This document shows, in pieces, positions 26,937-35,069 of a stretch of 49,419 bases of DNA. Both the position numbers and the translations under genes were made by a program. The notes under the pieces were generated by a model that ran no database searches, had not been told where the DNA came from, and was given only the letters and a program-made list of their open reading frames with translations. Each line of letters starts with the position of its first letter. Position 1 is the first letter of the stretch. The DNA lies in assembly GCA_946480605.1 (NCBI GenBank), contig CAMLKW010000007.1, positions 1-49,419 on the forward strand, in the 5' to 3' direction. This stretch comes from an uncultured Roseateles sp. Lineage in GTDB: Bacteria > Pseudomonadota > Gammaproteobacteria > Burkholderiales > Burkholderiaceae.

Positions 26937-27469
26937 GGTTTCTGTCTCCTTGTCGGTTTCTTGTCGGGGGCGGTGCTTTGCGCGGTGGCCACCCAGGCCA
27001 GGCGCTCCAGGCCGGCCTTCAGCGCCGCGCCCTGCTCGCCCAGGGCGGCCAGCAAGGCGCGGTCGTGTTCTGCCACGGCGGCCTCCAGCCTGGCCAGGCG
27101 GCGCCTGCCGGCGGCGGTCAGGTACAGGCCCCAGGCGCGGGCGTCGTCGGGCGCGTCGCGGCGCTCGGCCCAGCCCTGGGCCGTGAGCCAGTCGGTCAGG
27201 CGCAGCGCGCCGCTGCGGTGCAGGCCCATGGCCTGGCCCAGCAGGCCCTGGCGCATGCCCGGGTTGCGGCCGATCAGCACCAGCGCCGCGAAGCGCTGCG
27301 GGCTGACGTCCCACTCGGCGGTGGCGCGGTAGAAGTCCAGGTACAGCGCGTTCTGCGCGCGGCGCAGCGCATAGCCCAGCAGGCCGTCCAGCGCTCCGTA
27401 GTCCACGCCGGGCACGGGCAGCATCAGGCCTTCGGGGGCGGTGGCGTCCAGGCTGTCGGTCTTGGTCAC
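26933..27469 (-). CDS. MarR family transcriptional regulator
   Basis: This 178-residue protein has a MarR winged helix: ALVLIGRNPGMRQGLLGQAM (helix region), LHRSGALRLTDWLTAQGWAERR (recognition helix) and a wing at APDDARAWGLYLTAAGRRRL. The start is a GTG at 27469. It is divergent from an FAD monooxygenase across a 54-base gap that contains a GTTGC-N5-GCAAC operator-like repeat. It probably controls both the monooxygenase and its own operon with the Bug protein, with an aromatic or other carboxylate as ligand. Confidence 0.88.
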   Translation of the reverse strand: MTKTDSLDATAPEGLMLPVPGVDYGALDGLLGYALRRAQNALYLDFYRATAEWDVSPQRFAALVLIGRNPGMRQGLLGQAMGLHRSGALRLTDWLTAQGWAERRDAPDDARAWGLYLTAAGRRRLARLEAAVAEHDRALLAALGEQGAALKAGLERLAWVATAQSTAPDKKPTRRQKP

Positions 27470-27487
27470 GGATTCACGTTAGTTTTA

Positions 27488-27502
27488 GTTGCCTACTGCA
27501 AC
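27488..27502. promoter_or_regulatory. MarR-type operator candidate
   Basis: GTTGC-CTACT-GCAAC is a perfect inverted repeat with a 5-base spacer, flanked by TTA and AAT. It resembles the TAGTTGC...GCAACTA sites of MarR regulators of aromatic metabolism. It lies 18 bases before marR and 21 bases before the divergent monooxygenase. Confidence 0.65.
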
Positions 27503-27523
27503 AATCTCGCTTACCCTGACTTG

Positions 27524-28738
27524 ATGAAGATCATCATTGCGGGCGGCGGCATCGGCGGGTTGACGGCGGCGCTGGCGCTGCACGCGCGCGGACATGAGGT
27601 CACCGTGCTGGAGGCCGTGCGCGAGCCCCGGCCGCTGGGCGTGGGCATCAACCTGTTGCCGCATGCGGTGGGCGTGCTGGACGAACTGGGCCTGCTGCCC
27701 GCGCTGCGCGCCATGGCGGTCGAGACACTGGCACTGGTGTTCGCCAACAAGCACGGCCAGGCCATCCACCGCGACCCGCGCGGCGTCTACGGCGGCTACA
27801 GCCATCCGCAGTTCAGCGTGCACCGCGGCGAGCTGCAGATGCTGCTGTGGCGCGAGGCCGCCGCCCGCGTGACGGTGCAGAGCGGCCAGCGCGTCGTCGG
27901 CGTGCGCGACGGCAACGTGGCGCTGATCGACACCGCGGACGGCCCGCGCGAGCTGGCGGCCGACCTCATCGTCGGCGCCGACGGCATGCACTCCGCGCTG
28001 CGCAGGCGCCTCGCCCCCGACGAAGGCGCACCCTGCTGGCGCGGCGTGATGATGTGGCGCGGCACGACCTGGGCGCCGCCCTTCCTGGACGGCCGCACCA
28101 TGGTGCAGGCCGGCCACAGCCGGGCCAAGTTCGTCGTCTACCCCATCACGGCGCCGCGGGCCGACGGCCTGCAGCTCATCAACTGGATTGCCGACCGCCG
28201 CATGCGCGAGCCCTCGCCCGGCCTCACCGCGCCCGACCGCGCCGACTGGAGCCGCCCCGGCCGGCTGGACGACCTGCTGCCCACCTTCGGCGCGTGGCGC
28301 TTCGACTGGCTGGACGTGCCCGGCCTCATCACGCGCGCCGAGCAGATGCTGGAGTGGCCCATGGTGGACCGCGACCCGCTGCCACGCTGGCGGCTGGGAC
28401 CCAGCACGCTGCTGGGCGACGCGGCGCACCCGATGGTGCCCATCGGCTCCAACGGCGCGACGCAGGCCATCATGGACGCGCAGGCGCTGGCCGCCGCGCT
28501 CGCCAGCCATGCCGACCTGGACGCCGCACTGGCCGCCTACGAGGACGAGCGCCGGCCGCTGTGCGCCCGCATCGTGCAGATGAACCGCCGCGAGGGACTG
28601 GACGCCATCCTGGACCGCGTGGAGGCACTGGCGCCGGGCGGCTTCGAGCGCTTGAGCGACGTCATCGACCCGGCCGAAGTGGCGGCCGAGATCAACGCCT
28701 ACAAGGCCGCCGCAGGCCACCGCACGCACCCGACTTGA
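27524..28738 (+). CDS. FAD-dependent monooxygenase (aromatic hydroxylase type)
   Basis: This 404-residue flavoprotein of the p-hydroxybenzoate hydroxylase group has GGGIGGLTAALALHARGHEV (dinucleotide-binding, residues 7-26), the DG motif at LIVGADGMHSALRR, and GDAAHPMVPIGSNGATQAI for FAD ribityl binding. NAD(P)H and oxygen would be used to hydroxylate an aromatic or similar compound. The protein resembles 3-hydroxybenzoate/salicylate hydroxylases and flavin oxidoreductases next to marR-bug modules. The substrate is not determined. MarR control is likely. Confidence 0.9.
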   Translation: MKIIIAGGGIGGLTAALALHARGHEVTVLEAVREPRPLGVGINLLPHAVGVLDELGLLPALRAMAVETLALVFANKHGQAIHRDPRGVYGGYSHPQFSVHRGELQMLLWREAAARVTVQSGQRVVGVRDGNVALIDTADGPRELAADLIVGADGMHSALRRRLAPDEGAPCWRGVMMWRGTTWAPPFLDGRTMVQAGHSRAKFVVYPITAPRADGLQLINWIADRRMREPSPGLTAPDRADWSRPGRLDDLLPTFGAWRFDWLDVPGLITRAEQMLEWPMVDRDPLPRWRLGPSTLLGDAAHPMVPIGSNGATQAIMDAQALAAALASHADLDAALAAYEDERRPLCARIVQMNRREGLDAILDRVEALAPGGFERLSDVIDPAEVAAEINAYKAAAGHRTHPT

Positions 28739-28771
28739 TCGCGCCAGGGCCCGCGACGATCATCGCGGCCC

Positions 28772-30697
28772 ATGTCGCCCCACCAGCTCGGCCGCTCCGT
28801 CCCGCCGCACGAACGTCATCCCGTCGCCTGGTACCAGCCCGACGTGCTGTGGACCGCCGCGCGGCAGGTGCTGTCGTCGCTGGACCAACTGCGCAACCGC
28901 GACGGCCGCGAGAGCCAGCCGACGCCGATGAAGGTCATCGACCGCAGTCTGCCCGAGGCCGACGGCGCACACGCGGGCGAATGCTGGTTCGACTTCATCG
29001 CCGATACCGGCGACGGCGGCAACGCCTGCTACGCGGTCGCCAGCGCGGCGCTGGCCGACGAGCTGCGGCTGGACGGCCAGACGCTGCCGCGCGGCCAGTT
29101 GCTGCTGTTCGGCGGCGACCTGGCCTACCCCGCCGCCAGCACCAACGACTACCGCCATCGCTTCGTCGAGATGTTCGAGGCCGTGCGCAACAGCCACGAG
29201 CCCACGCTCGTGCGCGGCCGGCGGCTGACGCTGGCGGCCATCCCGCAAAACCATGACTGGATGGACTCGGCGTCCACCTTCAGCCGCTACTTCACGCGGC
29301 GCAACGACTCGTCCCCGCTGCTGGGCGCCCGCATCCCGCAGCGGCAGACCTATTTCTGCGTCAGGCTGCCCGGCGGCTGGTGGGCGCTGGGGCTGGACTT
29401 CGCGCTGGATCACGACATCGACCGCGACCAGTACGAGCAGTTCGAGGCGCTGCTCAGCGAGCGCGGCCTCGTCACCGACGACGGCCACGAGTACCACATC
29501 GGCGCTGAAGACCGCGTGCTGCTGGTCTACCCCGAGCCCTACTGGACGCGGCCCATCGGCGACGGCGCCGACGAGAGCCACCCCAAGCGCTACCAGAAGC
29601 TGGAAGGCCTGCTGCGCGGCCGCGTGAAGCTGCGGCTGGCCGGCGACCTGCACCACTACCTGCGCTGGGAATCGGCCACTTGGGGGCGGCTGGTGGTGTG
29701 CGGCACTGGCGGCGCGTTCACACACCCGACGCACACCAAGCCCACGACGCGGCCGGTGCGGCTGCAGGAATTCGACACGCGCGACTGCATCCCGCCCGAG
29801 CCGCCCACGTCGCTGCCGGCGCTGGCCATCGGCCTGACCGAGAGGCGGCACGCGGGCAGCGAGTTCGAGCGGGTGGAGGCCACGGCCTATCCGGACCTGG
29901 CCATGTCGCGTGCCGGCTGCAAGGGCAACCTGTGGGCGCTGTTCCGGCGCAACGCCAGCGGCTGGGGCGGCAACATCTGGTTCGCAGCGCTGCTGGGCGC
30001 GCTGTACTGCTTCAACGCCTACCTGAACTCCACGCCGTTCACGCGCTCCTTCGTGCCCGATGGGTTCAAGCCGCTGTGGGATTTCCAAACCGGCGAGTAC
30101 GGCCTGGCGATGGCGTTGTGGTTCAAGGCCATGGTGTTCAGCCCGGCGGGCCTGCTGATCAATGCGCTGATGATGTTCGGCTGCATGGTCATGGGCCGCG
30201 AGGCCGTGGACGAGCTGCCGCCCACCGCCGGCCGTCAATGGCGCTGGGGCGCGACATGGGGGCTGGGCTTCGTGCACGCGGTGGCGCATGTGGCGGTCAT
30301 CTTCAACCTGACCTTCTGGCTGCACCAGTGGGTGGGCCAGTGGGGCAGCATCCCCAACCGGGACACGCTGCCCGGGCTGGCGGCCCACGCCGGCATCGTG
30401 GGCCTGGGCGTGTTCTGCGGCGGCGCGCTGCTGGGCGCGCTGATCTTCGGCGGCTATCTGGCGTTGATGTCGCGCCTGGGGCTGCTGACCAACAACGGCT
30501 ATTCGGCGCTGGACGGCCAGGACCACAAGGGTTTCTTGCGCTTTCGCATCGACGCGAAGGGCGAACTGACGGCATGGTTCATTGCGCTGGACCGGGTGCC
30601 ACGGAAGTGGAAGCGCAATGACAAGGCGGGGCCGGTGTGGGTGGCGGACGATGGGGAGGCGTCGGCGCCGAGGGTGCATGACAGGTTCGGTCTTTGA
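28772..30697 (+). CDS. Calcineurin-like metallophosphoesterase fused to a membrane domain
   Basis: This 641-residue protein has an N-terminal phosphoesterase domain with dimetal motifs: Asp78 (FIADTGDGG), GGDLAYP (114-120), QNHDW (159-163, a variant of GNHD) and GDLHHYLRW (291-299). From about residue 402 to 590 there are several transmembrane helices (for instance NIWFAALLGALYCFNAYL and GIVGLGVFCGGALLGALIF). The combination suggests a membrane-bound phosphoesterase facing the cytoplasm. No signal peptide is present. The gene follows the monooxygenase by 33 bases. The substrate is unknown. Confidence 0.82.
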   Translation: MSPHQLGRSVPPHERHPVAWYQPDVLWTAARQVLSSLDQLRNRDGRESQPTPMKVIDRSLPEADGAHAGECWFDFIADTGDGGNACYAVASAALADELRLDGQTLPRGQLLLFGGDLAYPAASTNDYRHRFVEMFEAVRNSHEPTLVRGRRLTLAAIPQNHDWMDSASTFSRYFTRRNDSSPLLGARIPQRQTYFCVRLPGGWWALGLDFALDHDIDRDQYEQFEALLSERGLVTDDGHEYHIGAEDRVLLVYPEPYWTRPIGDGADESHPKRYQKLEGLLRGRVKLRLAGDLHHYLRWESATWGRLVVCGTGGAFTHPTHTKPTTRPVRLQEFDTRDCIPPEPPTSLPALAIGLTERRHAGSEFERVEATAYPDLAMSRAGCKGNLWALFRRNASGWGGNIWFAALLGALYCFNAYLNSTPFTRSFVPDGFKPLWDFQTGEYGLAMALWFKAMVFSPAGLLINALMMFGCMVMGREAVDELPPTAGRQWRWGATWGLGFVHAVAHVAVIFNLTFWLHQWVGQWGSIPNRDTLPGLAAHAGIVGLGVFCGGALLGALIFGGYLALMSRLGLLTNNGYSALDGQDHKGFLRFRIDAKGELTAWFIALDRVPRKWKRNDKAGPVWVADDGEASAPRVHDRFGL

Positions 30698-31026
30698 ACG
30701 GCGGGTCTGCCGCAGAATCGCTGTGGGTGACTGGCATCATCCGCACGCGCCTGAAGAAGTGCCCCGACAACTCAAGAGAAGTGACCAAGAAGCGCAAAAA
30801 GCGAAGGCCGAGCAAGCTGTTCACCTTGAGCAAGAAGCTGGAAGCGTTGAGGCACGCCATCAGCACGGCGGTCTCAGACAAGGCAAATAGCAGTTTTGCC
30901 AATCAGATCATCGCTACGGAACTCCAGATTCAGATCGAGAAGACTCACAGACTGTCCGGGTTCAACAGAATGAGTCGTCAGGAGATCCTGTCGGGCGTCA
31001 CTCCAGGGCTCGGAAAGAGGGCCTGA
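30694..31026 (+). CDS. Small basic hypothetical protein of atypical composition
   Basis: This 110-residue ORF could start at a TTG overlapping the phosphoesterase stop or, more likely, at the GTG at 30727 (VTGIIRTRLKKC). The product is very basic near its start (KKRKKRRPSKLF), then helical (LSKKLEALRHAISTAV). No family was recognised. The DNA is visibly less GC-rich than the surrounding genes and uses codons such as AAA, AAT and AGA that are rare here, which suggests later acquisition. It is followed by an attC-like sequence, so it may be a captured cassette. It may also be non-coding. Confidence 0.4.
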   Translation: MNGGSAAESLWVTGIIRTRLKKCPDNSREVTKKRKKRRPSKLFTLSKKLEALRHAISTAVSDKANSSFANQIIATELQIQIEKTHRLSGFNRMSRQEILSGVTPGLGKRA

Positions 31027-31066
31027 GCGTGGTCGAGCACGCTGCCCGGCGCTCAACTGCGGAGCG

Positions 31067-31130
31067 GCGCAACATAGCCATTCATTCAACCCGACCAGCT
31101 GCAGAAGGTTCCGGTTAGTTCGAGCGTTGG
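31067..31130 (+). other. attC-like sequence
   Basis: The 64-base stretch contains ATTCATTCAACCCGAC (31080-31095), nearly identical to the left arm of the aadA-type integron attC. Later comes CCGGTTAGTTCGAGCGTTGG, similar in order to that attC right arm. CAAC (31070-31073) and GTTG (31126-31129) can pair, as can AACC and GGTT inside. The right end overlaps the last codons of the DUF885 gene. No integrase was seen in the window, and R-box consensus is imperfect. Confidence 0.35.
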
Positions 31131-32821
31131 TCGACGCCCATCTCCGCCGCAATCAACCTCACCGGCGCATTGCCGTAGCTCAGGAACTTCTCATGGAAGG
31201 CCTTGATCCCGAACCCCGGCCTCGCCTTCAGCTGCTCCCGCAACGCATGGATCTCGCTGAAGCCCGAGAAATAACTCGTCAGCTGCACCGACGTGAGCTG
31301 CACGCGCCGCCACTTCTCGGCCGCCTCGCGCTCGGTCTGGAAGGCCTGGCGGGTCAGCAGGTCCATCGCGTCCTTCTCGCCCATGCCCAGCACGTGCACG
31401 CTGTAGTCCAGGATGGTGTTGGTGACCGAGCGCAAATGCCACTTGCCCCACATCAGCGTCATCTCGGGTGAGGCGCCGTAGCCGCTCTCCAGCATCATCA
31501 GCTCGCCATAGACGGCCCAGCCCTCCACCATGGAGCCGCTGCCGAACAGCGCCTTGACCTTGCTGGGCACGCGGTTGGCGTAGACGAGCTGCGTGTAGTG
31601 GCCCGGGATGGCCTCGTGGATGTTGAGGATCTGCAGGATCCAGTGGTTGTACTCGCGCAGCGTGCTCTCGGCCTGCTCGGGCGTCAGCTCGTCCAGCGGC
31701 GTGACGTTGTAGTAGGTGCTGTCCTGCGGCCGGTAGGGGCCGGGCGCCTCGATGCTGGCGCCGGCCACGCCGCGCTGGTAGACCGGCGTCTCGCGCACGG
31801 CCAGAGGCTTGGCTGGGTCCTGGGTCAGCAGGTCCTTGTCGCGCACCCAGGCTTCGAGCTGCGGGATCTGCGCACGGATCTCGTCGACGAACTTCTCGCG
31901 GGCAACATGCTTGTCGCTGAGCTTGGCAATGACGCGGCCGATCAGCACGAAGCGGTCGTCAGGCGCGACCTCGTCGCCGATGACGGTGGGCCACAGCGCG
32001 GTGGCCTGCGCCTGCATGCTGGCCAGCACGGCCTCGCGGCGCGCCAGCGCCAGCTCGTAGGTCGCGCGCGCGCTGCGTGCGGACTGGATGTCGTGCCGGA
32101 ACTTGGTCTCGTACAGCGCGGCGCCCAGCCGCCAGGGCCGCTTGGCGGTGGGCAGCAGTTGCTTCAGGTGCGCCTGCCAACCGGCCACGGCGGCGCGGGC
32201 CTTCTGCAGGTCGGGCTGCATCAGCGCGCCCAGGCCTTGCTGCTGCGCATGGGACTCCAGGTCCTCCAGCACCGCCAGCACGCCCGGCGCCTGCTGCAGC
32301 GCCAGCTCGGTGTGCTCGCGCGTGACACCAGCGAGGCTCTGGCGCGCCGCAGCGTAGAACGCAGGCAGCCACCGGATGCGCGCATGCAGCGCCTGCACGC
32401 GCTGCTGCGCGGGGGCCCAGTCGGTGTTCAGCGCCAGGTCGATGGGTGCGGCCGGGTTGTGCTCGGCCGGGTTCCAGGCCCACTCGCGCAGCGTGTCCAG
32501 CCGCCACAGGTCGCTCTCCAGCTTGGCGACGAGCATGGCGCGGTCCATGCGCTGCGCGGTGTCCAGGCCGGCCTCGGCAACGGCCTGGAAGCGCTTCAGC
32601 CAGGCGGCGAGGAAGCGGCGCATGGCGGCGCGCTGGGATGGGCTGGGCAGACGCTGGCGATCGGCGAACTCGAAGCGGCCGGCCATCACGGCAGCGTCGG
32701 GGTCTTGCTGCCACAGCGCTTCGAGGAAGGCGTCGGCCATCGCGTCGAAGGAGCGCCCGGCGGCCAGCGCCGGCACCGCGGCAACGGCCATGCCCGTGGC
32801 CATGAAGTCGCGCCGCTTCAC
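31115..32821 (-). CDS. DUF885 family metallopeptidase-like protein, exported
   Basis: This 568-residue protein starts KRRDFMATGMAVAAVPALA, a Tat-like signal with a twin arginine. The DUF885 zinc site is present: HEAIPGH at 402-408 and EGWAVYGE starting at Glu433. These proteins are distant relatives of M2/M3-type gluzincins and are thought to be peptidases in the periplasm. Substrate unknown. The start codon overlaps the gshB stop by 4 bases (ATGA), so it is probably translated after gshB. Its 3 prime end meets an attC-like sequence. Confidence 0.85.
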   Translation of the reverse strand: MKRRDFMATGMAVAAVPALAAGRSFDAMADAFLEALWQQDPDAAVMAGRFEFADRQRLPSPSQRAAMRRFLAAWLKRFQAVAEAGLDTAQRMDRAMLVAKLESDLWRLDTLREWAWNPAEHNPAAPIDLALNTDWAPAQQRVQALHARIRWLPAFYAAARQSLAGVTREHTELALQQAPGVLAVLEDLESHAQQQGLGALMQPDLQKARAAVAGWQAHLKQLLPTAKRPWRLGAALYETKFRHDIQSARSARATYELALARREAVLASMQAQATALWPTVIGDEVAPDDRFVLIGRVIAKLSDKHVAREKFVDEIRAQIPQLEAWVRDKDLLTQDPAKPLAVRETPVYQRGVAGASIEAPGPYRPQDSTYYNVTPLDELTPEQAESTLREYNHWILQILNIHEAIPGHYTQLVYANRVPSKVKALFGSGSMVEGWAVYGELMMLESGYGASPEMTLMWGKWHLRSVTNTILDYSVHVLGMGEKDAMDLLTRQAFQTEREAAEKWRRVQLTSVQLTSYFSGFSEIHALREQLKARPGFGIKAFHEKFLSYGNAPVRLIAAEMGVDQRSN

Positions 32822-33762
32822 AGCGCGGCTTCCAGCGCGTCGATGAACATCTTCGCCACGTCAAAACCCGCCTGGTCGGTGATCTCCTGGAAGCAGGTCG
32901 GGCTGGTCACGTTGATCTCGGTGATGTTCTCGCCGATGACATCCAGACCCACCAGCAGCAGGCCGCGCGCGGCGAGGATGGGGCCGATGGCCTCGGCGAT
33001 CTCGCGGTCGCGCGTGCTCAGCGGCCGGGCCACGCCCTTGCCGCCGGCCGCGAGATTGCCGCGCACCTCGCCACCCTGCGGAATGCGCGCCAGGCAGTGC
33101 GGCACCGGCTTGCCGCCGATGATGAGGATGCGCTTGTCGCCCTCGCTGATCGCCGGGATGAAGCGCTGCACCATCACGGTCTGCGTGCCGTCCTTGTTCA
33201 GCGTCTCGATGATGCTGCCCAGGTTCAGGCCGTTGTCCTTGACGCGGAAGATGCCCATGCCGCCCATGCCATCCAGCGGCTTCAGGATGATGTCGCGCTG
33301 CTCGGCGTGGAAGGCGCGGATCTCGGCCGGGTCGCGCGTGATCAGCGTGGGCGAGATGAACTCGGGGAACTCCATGATCGCGAGCTTCTCGGGGTGCTCG
33401 CGCAGCGCGCTGGCCTTGTTGAAGACCCGGGCGCCCTCGCGCTCGGCCTGGCTCAGCAGGTGGGTGGCGTAGAAGAACTCGCTGTCGAAGGGCGGGTCCT
33501 TGCGCATCAGCACGGCGTCCACGTCGGCCAGCGCCACGTCGGCGGTGGCGTCCTGCGTGAACCAGTCGTGCGCGTCACCGGTCAGCGTGATGTGGCGTGC
33601 GCCGCGCGCCGTCACGCGGCCGCCGCGCTGCCACACCAGTTCGCGGGTCTCGCAGTGCAGGATGCTGTGGCCGCGCTTCGCGGCCTCGCGCATCATCGCG
33701 AAGGTGGAGTCCTTGTAGGTCTTGAACGTATCCAGCGGATCGGCAACGAACAGCAGCTTCAT
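32818..33762 (-). CDS. gshB: Glutathione synthetase
   Basis: This 314-residue ATP-grasp enzyme joins gamma-glutamylcysteine and glycine to form glutathione. The N-terminal signature is MKLLFVADPLDTFKTYKDST. The glycine-rich loop is LKPLDGMGGMGIFRV, and VGLDVIGENITEINVTSP is the metal-binding end of the grasp fold. The start at 33762 matches the usual GshB N-terminus. gshA lies about 7 kb away on the same strand (40382-41650), so the two steps are encoded in one region though not in one operon. Confidence 0.96.
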   Translation of the reverse strand: MKLLFVADPLDTFKTYKDSTFAMMREAAKRGHSILHCETRELVWQRGGRVTARGARHITLTGDAHDWFTQDATADVALADVDAVLMRKDPPFDSEFFYATHLLSQAEREGARVFNKASALREHPEKLAIMEFPEFISPTLITRDPAEIRAFHAEQRDIILKPLDGMGGMGIFRVKDNGLNLGSIIETLNKDGTQTVMVQRFIPAISEGDKRILIIGGKPVPHCLARIPQGGEVRGNLAAGGKGVARPLSTRDREIAEAIGPILAARGLLLVGLDVIGENITEINVTSPTCFQEITDQAGFDVAKMFIDALEAAL

Positions 33763-33820
33763 GGTCGGGTGGGGCAAGTGAATCGAGCCAGTGTTGCACA
33801 GCGCGCTTGGCCGCGCCCGC

Positions 33821-34999
33821 CTAGGGGCGAGCCCTTCGCCAGCCTGCCACCACCGTCGCGATGCCGCCGGCCACCACGCCCCAGAAAGCCGCGCCGATAC
33901 CGAAGGCGCTGAAACCGGACAGGCACACCAGGAAGGTCAGGATGGCCGCGTCGCGGTGGGCCTCGTCCCTCAGCGCCGCGGCCATCGCACCGCCGATGGT
34001 GCCCAGCAGCGCCAGGCCCGCGATGGCCATGACCAGCTCGCGCGGAAAGGCGGCCAGCAGCATCGCCACGGCACCGCCGGCCAGGCCCAGCAGCACGTAG
34101 AACAGGCCGGCCGCGACGCTGGCCGTGTAGCGCCGCGCCGGGTCTTCATGCGCTTCACGGCCCATGCAGATGGCGGCGGTGATGGCGGCCAGGTTGAACG
34201 CATAGCCGCCGAAAGGCGCCAGCAGCGTGGTGGCCGCGCCGGTGACGGCGACGGAGGCGGACACCGGCGTCTGGAAGCCGTTGGCGCGTTGGGCCGCGAC
34301 GCCGGGCAGGTTCTGCGACGCCATCGTGACGATGAACAGCGGCAGCGCCACGCCGACCAGCGCGTGCCAGCTGAACACCGGCGTGGTCCAGACCGGCAGT
34401 GCCAGCATCTGCGAGGTGTCCAGGCCGGTGAAGTTCAGCCGGCCCTCGCCCAGCGCGTAGGCCACGCCCACCCCCAGCACGCCAGGCACGGCGTAGCGCG
34501 GCCACAGGCGCCGGCCGAGCAGGTAGGCCGCCGCCATCGCCAGCACCAAACCCGGCGCGGTCTTCACGCTGCCCACGGCATCCAGCCCGAACTTGGCCAG
34601 CACGCCGGCCAGCAGCGCCGACGCTATGGATACCGGGATGCGGTCCATCAGCCGCTCGAACCAGCCGCTCCAGCCGGCCCAGGCGATGAGCAGGCCGCAG
34701 ACGACGAAGGCGCCAATGGCCTCGGGCATGTTGAGGCCGGACGTCGACGCCAGCAGCGCCGCACCGGGCGTGGACCAGGCGGTCAGCACGGGCTGGCGCG
34801 TCCACAGGCTCAGGGCCAGGCTGGTCAGCCCCATGCCCAGCCCCAGCGCCCACAGCCACGAGGCGGTCTCGGCCGGCGTCGCGCCTAACGCGATGGTGGC
34901 CTGGAAGATGATGGCCACGGAGCTGGTGTAGCCCACCAGCACGGCGACGAAACCGGCGACGAGGGTGGAGGGAGAGAAGTCTTGGAACAGGCGCGGCAT
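33821..34999 (-). CDS. benE: BenE family transporter
   Basis: This 392-residue inner-membrane protein of the benzoate:H+ symporter family has about 12 hydrophobic segments. The family feature is GFVAVLVGYTSSVAIIFQA near the start and MASQNLPGVAAQRANGF with PFGGYAFNLAAITAAICMG near residues 243-300. Benzoate uptake is the family role; here the ligand is not proven because no ben or box catabolic genes are in the window. It lies 58 bases after gshB on the same strand and is divergent from the secreted-protein pair. Confidence 0.9.
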   Translation of the reverse strand: MPRLFQDFSPSTLVAGFVAVLVGYTSSVAIIFQATIALGATPAETASWLWALGLGMGLTSLALSLWTRQPVLTAWSTPGAALLASTSGLNMPEAIGAFVVCGLLIAWAGWSGWFERLMDRIPVSIASALLAGVLAKFGLDAVGSVKTAPGLVLAMAAAYLLGRRLWPRYAVPGVLGVGVAYALGEGRLNFTGLDTSQMLALPVWTTPVFSWHALVGVALPLFIVTMASQNLPGVAAQRANGFQTPVSASVAVTGAATTLLAPFGGYAFNLAAITAAICMGREAHEDPARRYTASVAAGLFYVLLGLAGGAVAMLLAAFPRELVMAIAGLALLGTIGGAMAAALRDEAHRDAAILTFLVCLSGFSAFGIGAAFWGVVAGGIATVVAGWRRARP

Positions 35000-35032
35000 C
35001 GGGCCAGCATAGCCACTGGACCGAAGCGCTGC

Positions 35033-35069
35033 AGAATGCGCGGCAAGAGAACCTGGGAGAACAATCGCC
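35033..35069 (+). promoter_or_regulatory. Conserved leader of the first tandem secreted gene
   Basis: AGAATGCGCGGC begins exactly 37 bases before the ATG. The same 12-mer begins exactly 37 bases before the paralogue downstream (35984-35995). A GGGAGA ribosome site is present in both. The leader was copied with the gene and has kept its spacing. Confidence 0.5.

Noticed and set aside
23589..27332. Very long open frame on the plus strand (about 1247 codons) across the TPR peptidase, Bug and MarR genes
   Set aside because: It is rich in Gln, His, Arg and Gly without any domain, and runs exactly opposite three well-supported minus-strand genes. High GC with third-position bias creates such antisense frames.
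33821..34999. Benzoate degradation cluster suggested by benE
   Set aside because: No benABCD, box or cat genes are adjacent, so the transporter alone does not establish a benzoate pathway here.
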